Below are positions 1 to 10,742 of a stretch of 64,000 bases of DNA, in pieces. Positions within the stretch are counted from its first letter, which is position 1. Every line of letters starts with the position of its first letter. The notes under the pieces are model-generated. The model was not told the origin of the DNA and made no database searches. It was given only the letters and a program-made list of their open reading frames with translations. Source of the DNA: JBJXHC01 sp964538485 (lineage in GTDB: Bacteria > Bacteroidota > Ignavibacteria > UBA10030 > UBA6906); contig CAZIHJ010000005.1 in the NCBI GenBank assembly GCA_964538485.1, positions 1 to 64,000 of the forward strand, given 5' to 3'. The translations under genes were made by a program, and so were the position numbers.

Positions 1-278
1 GCGGAGAAACTCCGACGGCATTCGCGCTGTCCCAGAATTATCCCAACCCGTTCAACCCGGCCACGGTTATCAATTATCAGTTAGCAACAGGTAATGTGGT
101 GTCGTTGAAGGTCTATGATCTCCTTGGCCGCGAAGTCGCAACGCTTGTGAATGGAAAGCAAAATGCCGGCAACTACCGGGTAGAGTTCTATGCAGCCGGA
201 CTTTCAAGCGGCGTGTATTTCTATAGACTGGAGGCCGGAAATTTCGTCCAGCAGAAGAGAATGTTGTTGCTCAAGTAG
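1..278 (+). CDS. C-terminal end of a T9SS-secreted protein (5' end outside window)
   Basis: The reading frame is open from base 3 to a TAG stop at 276-278. It encodes about 91 residues that are almost entirely a T9SS type A sorting domain: the signature QNYPNPFNPAT, then the VSLKVYDLLGREV strand, SSGVYFYRLEAG, and a closing basic/hydrophobic KRMLLLK. In this family the domain directs an exported protein through the type IX secretion pore and is usually cleaved at the cell surface. Nothing of the functional part of the protein lies in the window. A hairpin terminator follows within 30 nt, so this gene ends its transcription unit. Confidence 0.9.
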   Translation, partial: GETPTAFALSQNYPNPFNPATVINYQLATGNVVSLKVYDLLGREVATLVNGKQNAGNYRVEFYAAGLSSGVYFYRLEAGNFVQQKRMLLLK

Positions 279-305
279 TACCTCGTATTTTTACGTGTTT
301 TTGTA

Positions 306-351
306 GACAGGGCAGGAAATGGTTGCTTTTCAGCTTGCCCTGTCATATTTT
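306..351 (+). terminator. Hairpin terminator after the first gene
   Basis: A perfect 9-bp inverted repeat, GACAGGGCA (306-314) and TGCCCTGTC (336-344), has a 21-nt loop and is followed by ATATTTT. It sits 28 nt after the stop codon. The T-tract is short, so termination may be partial. Confidence 0.6.
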
Positions 352-586
352 CATCTCGCCTTCTAGCTTCAAGGTCTGAGGTCTCTCACTCCATCATCTT
401 TTCGTCTAGGATTTGTTCCACGGGCTCCGTTCACTGAGGGGAAGCCAACGAGCAAAAACTTGTGGACTCTGCTCAACATCTTCAGCGGATGTGTCCTCGT
501 CTGCGGAGTTTTTCCCTCAGTTCATACTTCAAGTCCATGCATTGTCCTCCACTCACGCTTAACTCATACCCTGGTCAGGAGATACT
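352..586. other. Intergenic region with no gene seen
   Basis: The gap between stop and start (279-586) is 308 nt. After the terminator I see no convincing gene. A 72-codon frame inside it has no ribosome site and overlaps the true start of the next gene. The only functional signal is AGGAG about 8 nt before the ATG at 587. No promoter with the TTG-N20-TAnnTT pattern found elsewhere in the window was recognised here. Confidence 0.5.
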
Positions 587-3500
587 ATGAGACACCGTTC
601 CCAGTTTTTCATTTCCCTCATTTTCTTTCTGGTGATGTACTACCCCGTCACCGCGCAATTCACAACCACCGCTATTGATGGAGTTGTCACGGCGGGAGAG
701 TATGGAGACCACGCTTCCGGCCAGAACTCCGGGTCCAGTGGGGCACAGTCGTGGTACATGACATGGGACAATACAAACCTGTATGTAGCGATAACGAGCG
801 CGAGCACCAGCGAAGCCGGTGTGATATATCTCGATAAGAATCCACTTATACCCATTAATGGAGGGACCAACGGCGACGGGACTCTTGTCGGGCAGAGTTA
901 CGATGGCACGAATTTCGCGGCACTCCAGTTCAGAGCCGACCTCGTTGTGTATTTCAAGGATGGCTACCGGGAGTACCGAACTGCTAACGGGTCCGGTGGG
1001 TGGTCCACGCAGACAGCAGGATTTGGTTCGTACGTTTCCTCGGCTGGCACACGCGAAATGGCAGTCCCCTGGAGTGCAATAGGCGGCAGGCCAACCTCGT
1101 TCGCATGGTTTGGATATATAACATCAGGTGGTGGTTTCGTGTACGGTCAGGTTCCCTCGGAGAACGGTTCAGGCGTCATAGGGACGTCTGCAATGTACGA
1201 ACGCTATTACGATGTGAGTTCCACGGGTGATGGATCGAGCGACAAACCGTTCGCGGGGAACAGCTATGTGTTTAATAGCACTGTGGACGAAACGAACTTC
1301 GGTGCTATTTCTGTACGTAATTTTACCATGAATTCTCCAGGGCGACAAATCACGCGTGCAAGCGGTAGCGGAGGCGGTTGGACTATCAGCAGGAGACTGG
1401 TTCTTGTTTCGGGTACGGTTGGTAGTGGTTCTTCAATCACCTCCATTACAGTTGAAGGTGACCTCACAATCGGAGTCGACGGAAGTCTCGTTATGTCGAG
1501 CGCTGCCGGGGGTGACCTTTCTGTTGGCGGGAGTTGCGTGTGTGAGGGAGGCTACACCAGCAACGGTCGCGTACTGACGTTTACCGGAAGCGGGAGCTTA
1601 TCAAGTTCTGTTGGAACTGATTTCGGGGACGTAGTTGTGTCGAGCACTTCGAGCCTGAGTCTAGCGACTGATGTACAAGTCACAACTTTGAGCATTTCCG
1701 GAAGTGGCGGCGGCGGAGGCGGCGGTGGTGGCGCGCTTTCACTCGCAGGTCATACCATTACTGTTGTGGGCTCGGGAATAACATTGGATGCGACCGGATC
1801 ATTCGACCCCAATGGTGGGACAGTACGATACGCTCCTCCGGTTGGCCCTGTCGTCGTTTCCTCACTTCCTTATCACCATCTGGATATTGACGCTCCCGGG
1901 GTTACGCTTAGCACGGGTAGTGCCCTCACAGTAGGCGGCTCTCTTACTGTTACTTCAGGGACCCTGGAATTGGATGATGATTGTGATGTCACTGGTGCTA
2001 CAGTAGTTGCCGGAACTCTCAACCTTCAAAAGCTGGGAGGAGAGGTCACGTTCCATGGGAGCGCAACAATAACCATAAGTGGAACTCTCATGTGTCGGTC
2101 GGCGGGGTTGAGTGACCTCGATCGAACACGTTTTGTATTTGGTGATGATCCTTCGGATCAGCTTACGGTTGACGGAACGCTTGAACTCGGGGATCCTTTG
2201 ACAGGGACTGCGTTCCTTGCAGCACAGTTCCATCAAGGGTCAGCGGTGGTGTGTGGACCCGCTTCACGCCTCAGGTTGCATGGAACAAGCGTTGCAGGAG
2301 AAGAACTCAAATTGCGCAGCTCCGCCGATGGACAGAAATGGAATATCAATCTGAATCCTTCCGCGAGCGTCTCGGTGGACAGGGTTGATGTCAAGGACTC
2401 CGATGCTTCCAGTGGGAACCTGGTGACGGCGACGAACTCCATCGACGCAGGGAACAACGTCAACTGGAACTTTGGTGGGGCGCTCGCTCCTTCAATTACG
2501 TCACTTGATCCAACGATGGGGCCGGTCACCACGATTGTGACTATCACGGGACACAATTTTGATCCGGTCTCATCGAATAATATTGTCCGGTTCGGAGGGA
2601 TCGTCGCACCGGTACAGTCTGTCATTTCTGGCGAGATTAGAGTCTCTGTTCCTCAAGGCGCTACGACGGGCGACGTGACTGTTGAAGTTGGAGGACAAGT
2701 TTCCAACGCTGTCCCGTTTTCATTTCTCGACGCCAAAGTGCGGAAGATGATCCCTATTACAATCCCCGATGTCACTGGCCGGATCGCGGACATTACGGGG
2801 GACTCGCACAACGATTTTGTTGTGCTCGGGCGCGCTACCACCGATAACCGGGCGCATATCACGCTTTATGAGGGTATGGGTGATGGAAGTTTCCATGTCC
2901 CGGTTGTGTACACCCTATCCGATCCCACAGGGGATCCTGTGGATATAGACGTGGCCTTCTTTAGTAATGACGGGCGGGAAGATATCGTTGTTGCCTGCAA
3001 GGCGTCTGCCGATTCCGGGAATGTAGAAATCCTCACCGCGGATGATTCTCCCACCGGCAGCTTCCGCCATTTCGCATGGGTCCAGGTTTCAGGCCCACGG
3101 GCGCTTGGAGTTCGGACTGCAACATCGCCCGGCGGAAGTGTTTATGTCCTGGTCTGGAACTATCAAAATGACCTGGGGGTCTATCGACAGACCATCATAG
3201 GTGATCCGGACTTCGATCTCCTTACGACAATACCGTTGCCGCCCGGCGTCACTGACGTTGCAGCGACACATATCATTGGCGATCCAGACTTTGACCTTGT
3301 TTGTGTCTCGCCCTCGGGTGTACAGTTGTATCGGAATAACGGGGGAGGAACCTTCTCGATTGCACTGTCCCTCAGTACCGGAGATCTTATCACGCGGGTT
3401 GCTGTTGGCGATGTCAACGGCGATGGGTTTATGGATGTCGTCACACTTTCCTCCGGCGGGGCAGTCCGCGTATTCATGCAACGAAGCAGTGCACCCGGCA

Positions 3501-6500
3501 CGTTCCACCCGCCGAGTCTCTTTAGCGCGGGCGGAAGTCCAGTACGGATAGCCGTTGGTGATCTTGATGGCGACGGGCGGGATGATATTGCCATCAATGA
3601 GGAGGGGATAGAATTTTCTGCAACCTTATTGAAGACATCTGTTGCTCCGGGCGATTCCGTTGTGGCCTTCACGCGCATGAATCTGAATGATTGCGATGAT
3701 ACTGACTCTGGCGTGTTTGCACTCGCCCGGCTCGACGCGGATGTTGTGGATGACATTGTCTTCGTCGGATGCTCATCGTCGAGTATTGCGCCGCCGGTCG
3801 TCACCAGCGTGTCACCTGTTTCCGCATTTCCCGATGGAGCGTTCGTCGTCACCGGCGGAAATTTCGGCGGTGTTACGGAAGTTACAATCGGGGGAGTTGT
3901 TTGTCCGGTCNNNNNNNNNNGCCAACCTCCATCACGTGTACAGTGCCGCTTGGAGCTTCGACTGGACGATTGGTTGTTACTAATGGTGACGGTAAGGGTA
4001 TTTCGCCTGTCGATTTCGTTGTCAAATCTCCTTCGGCCAGGACATTTGTTATCCCGCATGTCCTGGAAAGGAGCGGGCGCATCACCAATACGCAATATAC
4101 ATTCGACACGCAGTTCTTCATGACATACTCGGGAGGGCTTCTCGGAAGTCCCGATGGCGGAGGAGCAACGGTTGATCTCTATCTCTACGATAACTCCGGG
4201 CAAAACATGCGAGGTGTGAGTGGTGATGTTTGCAAACCGTGCACATACACGCTCGGTGGTTCAACCCGAAAGCTGGAGATTGTCGTTGATGACTTGATTG
4301 TTACCAACGGTGGTGGGTTTGATACTCCGGACAAGCAAGGCTATGCTGTGGTTGTAATACATGGCGATTCAGCCAATGTCAACGTGCAAGGATTCGTGGT
4401 GAACTCCCATACAACTGCGATGGACCTTGGAATTGCAGGGTATGACCCGAAACCGTTGGAGTCATTTGGAGGAGGAGGCAGTGGCGGGAGTCGAACGTTT
4501 GTCATTCCGCACGTGCTGGAAACAAGTGGAAATATCCTGAGTACATCGAATACCTTTGACACGGAAATGTATGCCGTGTACACTGGTGCCCAGGCGGGTT
4601 CTCCAGGTGGCGCTGGTGCGACAATCGATCTGTACCTTTACGATGAATCGGGTGCGCCTATGCAAGGAAACGGCGCGACCGTTTGCAATCCCTGTACGTA
4701 TGATCTGACGTCATCCGGCCGGAAACAGTCCATTCGTATCGACGATCTCATTGTCGCAGCGGGCGGGTATGGCAGCTCGACGGTGAGATTGGGATACGGG
4801 ATTATCGTCGTCGGAGGTGCTGATCCGGATAACGTCTCCCTTCAAGGGTTTGTGGTGAATTCGCACACAAGCGCATTTGATCTTTCCGTGTTCGGATTTG
4901 ATCCGGTTCCCATTGCATCTTCTGCGGCCGGGCGGAGCTCTCTCAATCCCAAAACATTTTCCTTCCCTCATGTGCTGGAGACGAGCGGAAAGATAACGAA
5001 CACGCAAAACACTTTTGACACGCAGTTCTTTATGACGTACACGCCAGGGCAAGCAGGAACTCCCCCCGGTGGTGGGGCAACCATTGATTTCTATCTGTAC
5101 GACGATAGTACAGGCGAGGCGATGAGAGGGAGCAATGGCAATGTTGTCTGCAACCCATGCACGTTCTCCCTCAGTTCGTCGAACCGGAAACAGACGATTG
5201 ATATCGACGATCTGATCACCACCAACGGTGGTGGTTTTGACGCATCGGTGAAGCTCGGCTTTGGTATTATTGTTGTGGGTGGGGACGAAGATAATGTGGC
5301 GCTTCAAGGGTTTGTTGTGAATTCACACACCAGTGCCATGGATCTTTCCATGTGGGGTGGTCCTCCCCGCCTGGTGGACGAAGCACCGCCAGCGCTGACA
5401 ACGCGGACATTTGTCCTCCCCCACGTTTTGGAACAGAGCGGTTCCATCACCAACACACAATTCACATTCGATACAGAGATGTACGCTATGTATGATGGTG
5501 CGCTTGGTGGAAGTACAGGCGGTGGGGATGGTGCCACTGTTAACCTGTATCTCTATGATCAGGCTACAGGGCTGCCGATGACAACTGCCCTTGGAGAAGT
5601 GTGCAATCCTTGCAGCTTCCCGCTCAGCGAATCATTGCGCAAACAAAGCATTCGCATAGACGATCTCATTGTCGCAAAGGGCGGGTTCTCCTCGCCGGAG
5701 CAGAAGGGATTTGCAAGCATCGTCGTTGGCGGAGATGCATCAAAGGTGAGCCTGCAGGGATTCGTTGTCAATTCCCATACAAGTGCTTTTGATCTCTCTG
5801 TGTTCGGCTTTGACCCACAACCGATTGCGGCCGCTTTTGTACCAATCCCCGTTATTACCATCGAACCGGCAACACTCGACTTGGATGCCGTAGTGGTCGG
5901 CATTCCCGAGCATACGCCGGTGACAATCCGCAATGGCGGCGGTGGCGTATTGTTACTTTCTCCCCCGGAGCTTACACCGGATTCGGATACAAGTTTTTCC
6001 ATTTCTTCCCCGCCATCAACACTCACGCTCAACGCAGGCGAGAGTACCCAACTCATTATCAGGTTCGGTTGTGGCATCCCGAAGACAGACGTTTCGGCGC
6101 TTCTTGTGCTGGCGAGTAACGGGGGAACCATTGAAGTTCCTCTGCTCGCAGATGCAGTCCTTGTTGATCCGGATCTTTTTCTCAGTCTTACGCCCGACTC
6201 GATCTTCTCTGAGGACCCACTCAAGCCTGGGAAGAGCAAGAAACCCGTGAAGCGCGCCAAGGCAGGCAAGCCAATCACCGCAGAGCACTTTCCGAACTGG
6301 AGTAACGTGTTGACAGAGGCAGTCGCTCAGGGAGCGTTCGCACCACCGGCACTCAATGGCTCAAGCCAGAGCGACTCCGCCGGAGGGGCAGTGATAGGCA
6401 TCAGCCACATGACAAATATCGGCGGGAAGTGGAAGGTCATTAAGGATTCAGCGGCTGTACGCGGCTGGGTACGGTTGACAAAGTGGGACCTCAAAAAGAA

Positions 6501-7392
6501 TGTCGGCAAGAGCTACGATGCTCTGCAGAAAACCCTCATCGACAAGAGCGAATTTTTTCACGACGGATATGCCCGTGGTCTGGACTTCACAACGGATGGC
6601 AAGAACAAGCCGATCGTCAAACAGTTGACAAAACTGACTCCGAAGAAGCAAGACAATGAACTGTTCGCGGAACTGGTGGCACTGAAAGTGAACATCGGTG
6701 CCAGTGAGATCGGGACACTACCTCCCGGTTTCGGTGACCTGCTCTATGACAACGACGGTAACCCGTACGATGAAATGAGCATCCATGAGATCTCATCGAC
6801 AGCGGACTCGATGATGACCTACTGGCAGTTCAGCGACTCGGCAGACTTTGCTGCTTTGTACGAAGTGGTGTATCTCCTCAACCGGGCGTTTACCGGTTCA
6901 CTCGATACGGCCCAATTTAACGACTACGACGGCACCGGAGAACCGAAGGTGTTGAAAGTCAAAGGCGTGGTGGATGTTGATTCGATACCATACCTGAAGA
7001 CGCCGTCGGCATTCAGACCTACGAAGATTGCCCGCTTGAACAACGAGGTGGAATCGCCCGAAAACTACGACTTCGATGATGAAGAGTTCGAAGAGGGTAT
7101 TCCTGTGGCCGCGAAGCTCTACCAAAATTATCCGAATCCGTTCAACCCGAGCACATCAATTGCGTTCCGATTGAGGGAGGAATCGCTGGTGACATTGAAG
7201 ATTTACAACGTGCTTGGTCAGGAAATGGTGACACTGCTTGAAAATGAAGAAATTGAAGGGGGGATGCAGGTCTTACAGTTTAATGCAGATTTCCTTGCCT
7301 CTGGTGTATACTTCTTTCGCATCCAGGTTCAGGGGCTTGAAGAAGCGGGGTTGAAGACAGTTGAGACCGGGAAGATGCTCCTGCTCAAGTAA
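587..7392 (+). CDS. Giant multidomain T9SS surface protein, interrupted by a 10-N assembly gap
   Basis: I read this as one gene of about 2,270 codons. The ATG at 587 has AGGAG upstream and starts a signal peptide ending YPVTAQ. A carbohydrate-binding/DOMON-like region follows (about 660-1250), then Gly/Ser-rich repeats including a run of nine or more glycines near 1705-1735. Next come a TIG/IPT domain (about 2490-2730), an FG-GAP-like stretch with DVNGDGFMDVV and DLDGDGRDDI, and a second TIG domain cut by the N run at 3911-3920. Four copies of a roughly 150-residue repeat follow (4039-5826), then an ASH/HYDIN-like Ig domain (about 5855-6150), a long unassigned region, and a T9SS type A domain (YQNYPNPFNPSTS) ending KMLLLK. 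The two halves lie in different frames only because the gap length is wrong. The role is probably extracellular adhesion or binding; the substrate is unknown. Confidence 0.8.
3911..3920. other. Assembly gap (10 N)
   Basis: Ten Ns lie inside the second TIG domain of the giant T9SS protein. The codon frame before the gap ends exactly at 3910, and the frame after it uses base 3921 as a third codon position. The true missing length must therefore be 2 modulo 3, which 10 is not. Confidence 0.95.
4039..5826 (+). repeat. Four tandem ~450-bp in-gene repeats
   Basis: Four consecutive units begin near 4039, 4492, 4951 and 5404. Each encodes TF(V/S)(I/F/L)PHVLExSG near its start, then TFDT, GATxxxYLYD, VCxPC, RKxxxxxDDLI, GFVVNSHT and a hydrophobic end. 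Each unit is about 150 residues. The VCxPC pair of cysteines and the DDLI block are kept in all four. I do not recognise the domain. The units differ at many positions, so this is an old duplication, not a recent one. Confidence 0.85.
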
Positions 7393-7446
7393 AGTCAACT
7401 GTAAATTGCCATTCCCAAAATGGGGTGTTGTTTAAGGAGCCCAAAG

Positions 7447-7485
7447 AACCCTGTCCGGCTATCTGCCCGACAGGGTTTCTTGTCT
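7447..7485 (+). terminator. Hairpin terminator after the giant T9SS gene
   Basis: The inverted repeat AACCCTGTC (7447-7455) and GACAGGGTT (7469-7477) encloses a 13-nt loop and is followed by a pyrimidine/T-rich stretch. It lies 55 nt after the stop codon. Confidence 0.6.
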
Positions 7486-7546
7486 TATGATCTTTCCAAG
7501 AAAACAACCAGTAGAGGGATGTTACCTATGTGGACTTTGTGCACCA

Positions 7547-7577
7547 TTGACAGGATTGTTTTATTTCAATAAATTGA
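7547..7577 (+). promoter_or_regulatory. Candidate Bacteroidota-type promoter for the LVIVD gene set
   Basis: TTG (7547-7549), 20 nt, then TAAATTG (7570-7576). This resembles the primary sigma factor consensus of Bacteroidota (TTTG, about 20 nt, TAnnTTTG). It lies about 55 nt before the GTG at 7631. The same spacing recurs upstream of other genes in this window. Confidence 0.4.
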
Positions 7578-7630
7578 AGCTGTTACTTCTCCCATTCGAG
7601 TCGTTCATTCGCACATAAACCGAGGCGTCA

Positions 7631-9316
7631 GTGAAACACTTTGTTCTTACCTTTCTTGTTCTCGCTCTAACCGTTTCGCTGACAGCGACCAACACCAATG
7701 CCCAGAATGTATCCCTCGTTGGACATATTGACAAACGGCATGGAGGCCCGGGCCCAAGCTACGGTTTTAATTATGCGAGCTGTTGGGGGTACGTTGCGCC
7801 TGACGGCCACGAGTACGCACTCATCGGAACATATTCCGGTACATCAATTATAGACCTTGATGCCGATTCTCTGCGTGAGGTTGCCTACATCCCCGGCGCA
7901 AACTCCGAATGGAAGGAGCTAAAAACGTGGGGGCAATACGCCTACTGCGTAAGCGAAGGAAATCAAGGCGTCCAGATCATCAACCTCAGCCAGTTGCCCG
8001 ATACCGCGTGGCTGGTGCGCTCGGTCAGCAGTCTTGGTGGGAAGAATATCTCGCGTAATCATACTGTTACCGTTGCGGACGGCTATCTGTACCTGAACGG
8101 CTCCACTTCCGGTGGACAAACGGGTGGTGCAATCATTCTCAGTCTCGCGGATCCGGAGAACCCCGTGTATGTCGGTCAGTATCAGCCAACGTACTTGCAC
8201 GACACGTACGTGCGAAGAGATACGTTGTATGGTGCCGGCATCTATGGTGATGGTGTGTTTATCGCATCGCTGCAAAACAAAGCCAACCCTCAGACACTCG
8301 GTGTTGTTACGTACGCAAATTCCGGCACCCACAATACCTGGGTGTCCACCAACGGGCATTTTCTTTTCACAACGGATGAAATTGGCAGCACGCAGAAAAA
8401 TCTTAAAGCATTTGAGTTGACACAATTCTCTCCGACATTTACTTTCGTACCGCGAACGCCTCTTACACCCAACCCTTCCGCGATTATTCACAATATTCAC
8501 GGCCGGGGTAATTACATTTATATAGCGCATTACGCGGCCGGAGTATATGTTGCCGACGCTCACGATCCACTTGCGATGACGACAGCCGGCGGATATGATA
8601 CCTATACCGGGACAAGCACGGGTTACATCGGATGCTGGGGTGTCTACCCATACTTTCCGTCGGGTCGATGGATTGCCTCGGACACACAAACCGGATTGTA
8701 TGTATTTACATTCACCGGACTTGCTCCGCGGACACGTTCTCCGCTGTTGCAACCGGCGAATGGCGACACAGTGGATTTCGATCCCGCAACAACGTTCTCG
8801 TGGCGACAGGCCGCTTCGCAAACCGAGGACCCTCATTGGTACAAACTTCATGTCTGGGGACAGGGTGTTGATACACTCCTCAATGTAACGGACACAACTC
8901 TGGCAGTGAGTGCGCTGACGGGTTTGCAAGATGGAGAGACGTATTCATGGCACGTGTGGATAAGGGACGAGTTTACATCGGTGAGCAGTCAGGATACGTT
9001 TCAGTTCATCTATAACAGCACATCCGTGGATGTAGAGGAGACTGGGACACCGGCGCAGTATTCTCTTGCACAGAACTACCCCAACCCGTTTAATCCGAGG
9101 ACAATTATCAGTTATCAACAAACGACAAGGAATTGGGTGACACTCGCAGTTTATGATGTCCTCGGAAGAGAAGTGGCGAACCTGGTCAATGAGATCAAAG
9201 GACCCGGAACATATTCCATTGATTGGGATGGGAGCGGACAGCCGAGCGGCGTGTATTTTTACCGACTCCGGGCGGGAAATTTTACAGAGCAGAAGAAAAT
9301 GGTACTGATGAAATAG
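7631..9316 (+). CDS. Choice-of-anchor B family LVIVD-repeat protein, T9SS-secreted (copy 1)
   Basis: The protein has 561 residues. The GTG start gives an ideal signal peptide (MKHFVLTFLVLALT, cleavage after TNTNA). The body is a predicted beta-propeller built from LVIVD-type blades: SGTSIIDLDADSLREVAYIPG, QGVQIINLSQLPDTAWLV, GGAIILSLADPENPVYVGQY, GVYVADAHDPL. This pattern matches the family named 'choice-of-anchor B', whose members are surface or secreted proteins of unknown molecular function. An FN3-like segment (about residues 375-465) precedes a T9SS type A domain (QNYPNPFNPRT). It is the first of three tandem paralogues; the next gene starts 7 nt after its stop. A weak purine stretch (GAGG) precedes the GTG. 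I cannot name a ligand. Confidence 0.85.
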   Translation: MKHFVLTFLVLALTVSLTATNTNAQNVSLVGHIDKRHGGPGPSYGFNYASCWGYVAPDGHEYALIGTYSGTSIIDLDADSLREVAYIPGANSEWKELKTWGQYAYCVSEGNQGVQIINLSQLPDTAWLVRSVSSLGGKNISRNHTVTVADGYLYLNGSTSGGQTGGAIILSLADPENPVYVGQYQPTYLHDTYVRRDTLYGAGIYGDGVFIASLQNKANPQTLGVVTYANSGTHNTWVSTNGHFLFTTDEIGSTQKNLKAFELTQFSPTFTFVPRTPLTPNPSAIIHNIHGRGNYIYIAHYAAGVYVADAHDPLAMTTAGGYDTYTGTSTGYIGCWGVYPYFPSGRWIASDTQTGLYVFTFTGLAPRTRSPLLQPANGDTVDFDPATTFSWRQAASQTEDPHWYKLHVWGQGVDTLLNVTDTTLAVSALTGLQDGETYSWHVWIRDEFTSVSSQDTFQFIYNSTSVDVEETGTPAQYSLAQNYPNPFNPRTIISYQQTTRNWVTLAVYDVLGREVANLVNEIKGPGTYSIDWDGSGQPSGVYFYRLRAGNFTEQKKMVLMK

Positions 9317-9323
9317 GGGTAAC

Positions 9324-10700
9324 GTGCGTTCTTTTTCAAGTGGGATATTCGTCGCCTTTATAGTGGCGGGCAGTACAGTCGCCGGAGCAACCGGTCAGGT
9401 GTCGCTCTTGCGACACCTATTCATCAATCACGGCTCCTCGGGGATAAACTACTATTCAAACTGCTGGGGATACACTGATTCCTCAGGCAGAGAATACGCG
9501 TTGATGGGCGCAGTGTCGGGTACATCAATTGTTGAAATCACAGATCCGGATTCCGCGCGGGAAGTGGCGTTCATACCAGGGCCGGTCTCAAGTTGGCGCG
9601 AGATCAAAACGCATTCGCACTATGCGTATGTGGTCAGTGAAGGGGGTGGGGGAACTCAGATCATTGATCTTTCGATGCTTCCCGATACCACACGGTTGGT
9701 GCAGGGGTTCATTCATGCGGCCGGCGGCAAGAACACCTCTCGCGTACATTCGATTTCGATTCATGACGGCTTTATGTACCTGAATGGCTCCGCAACGTGG
9801 TCACCTGGCGGGGTCCTCATCTTCAGTCTTGGTAACCCCGAACAGCCCTCCTATGTCGGTGAATTTTCACCCGAATATATCCATGACTCATTTGTCAGGC
9901 ATGATACTCTCTTTGCCTCGGATATTTATAGCCCCGGGGGATTGTACATTGTTGATATTTCGAACAAGGCTCTTCCGTCACAGATCGTCGAGATCACCTA
10001 CCCGGGCGCGGGTACGCACAATGCTTGGGCAACAGAGGATGGACGATATGTTCTCACCACGGATGAAATCGGCAGTACGCCGAAAACGCTGAAGGTATGG
10101 GATATTCAGAATCTTCCCATTTACGGCAAAGTTGCAGATTTCACGGTTGACCCGACCGCGACCGTTCACAATGTTCATATCAAAGGGAGATATGCATACG
10201 TTGCGTGGTATGCGGCCGGGGTTCACGTTGTTGACATCAGCAATCCGCTGCAGCCCGTCCACGCCGGAGGATACGATACATTCACCGGTACACCAACAAG
10301 TCCCTATAATGGATGCTGGGGCGTCTTTCCGTACTATCAATCCAACAAGTTCATCGCTTGTGATCGATATACGGGACTGTATATATTCGCACTTGATACG
10401 ACTACGTCATCCGTCGCTCCACCAACGATGTTGCCCGATGGTTTTGTATTGCATCAAAACTATCCCAATCCATTCAACCCCGTCACGACCATAGAATTTC
10501 AGGTTGAAAGTTCCCGAGGGGTTGATCTGCGTGTCTACGATCTCCTCGGGCGGGAAGTGGCAATGTTGATGGATAGTGAAGTTGAGGCAGGCGTCCATCG
10601 TGTTTCATTCGATGCAACCGCACGTTCGAGCGGTGTCTATTATTACCGTCTTCGCGTTGGCACTGTTGTTCAACAGCGCGCCATGTTATATCTCAGATAG
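9324..10700 (+). CDS. Choice-of-anchor B family LVIVD-repeat protein, T9SS-secreted (copy 2)
   Basis: The protein has 458 residues and a GTG start preceded by AGGGG. The signal peptide is followed by the same block order as copy 1: NYYSNCWGY, GREYALMG, SGTSIVEITDPDSAREVAFIPG, TQIIDLSMLPDTTRLV, GVHVVDISNPLQPVHAGGYD. It lacks the FN3-like insert present in copies 1 and 3, so the propeller passes directly into the T9SS type A domain (QNYPNPFNPVT, ending MLYLR). The 7-nt gap to copy 1 and the 42-nt gap to copy 3 suggest a single transcript. Copies 1-3 are clearly related along their length and probably arose by tandem duplication. Confidence 0.85.
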   Translation: MRSFSSGIFVAFIVAGSTVAGATGQVSLLRHLFINHGSSGINYYSNCWGYTDSSGREYALMGAVSGTSIVEITDPDSAREVAFIPGPVSSWREIKTHSHYAYVVSEGGGGTQIIDLSMLPDTTRLVQGFIHAAGGKNTSRVHSISIHDGFMYLNGSATWSPGGVLIFSLGNPEQPSYVGEFSPEYIHDSFVRHDTLFASDIYSPGGLYIVDISNKALPSQIVEITYPGAGTHNAWATEDGRYVLTTDEIGSTPKTLKVWDIQNLPIYGKVADFTVDPTATVHNVHIKGRYAYVAWYAAGVHVVDISNPLQPVHAGGYDTFTGTPTSPYNGCWGVFPYYQSNKFIACDRYTGLYIFALDTTTSSVAPPTMLPDGFVLHQNYPNPFNPVTTIEFQVESSRGVDLRVYDLLGREVAMLMDSEVEAGVHRVSFDATARSSGVYYYRLRVGTVVQQRAMLYLR

Positions 10701-10742
10701 TGAGCCGTTCAACTTAGTGATATTATCAAAGGAAGTATTCTT

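Noticed and set aside
460..678. A 72-codon frame upstream of the giant T9SS gene
   Set aside because: No ribosome site; overlaps the correctly placed start and signal peptide at 587 in another frame.
1704..1740. Run of GGC/GGN codons as a possible sequencing error
   Set aside because: The frame continues correctly on both sides and glycine-rich linkers are common in such surface proteins.
3181..4203. A 340-codon frame on the minus strand
   Set aside because: It runs antisense to the giant T9SS gene and crosses the gap; low-complexity Ser/Pro/Arg content; no signal or motif.
7919..8929. A 336-codon minus-strand frame
   Set aside because: Antisense shadow of the first LVIVD gene; Cys/Arg-rich with no recognisable motif.
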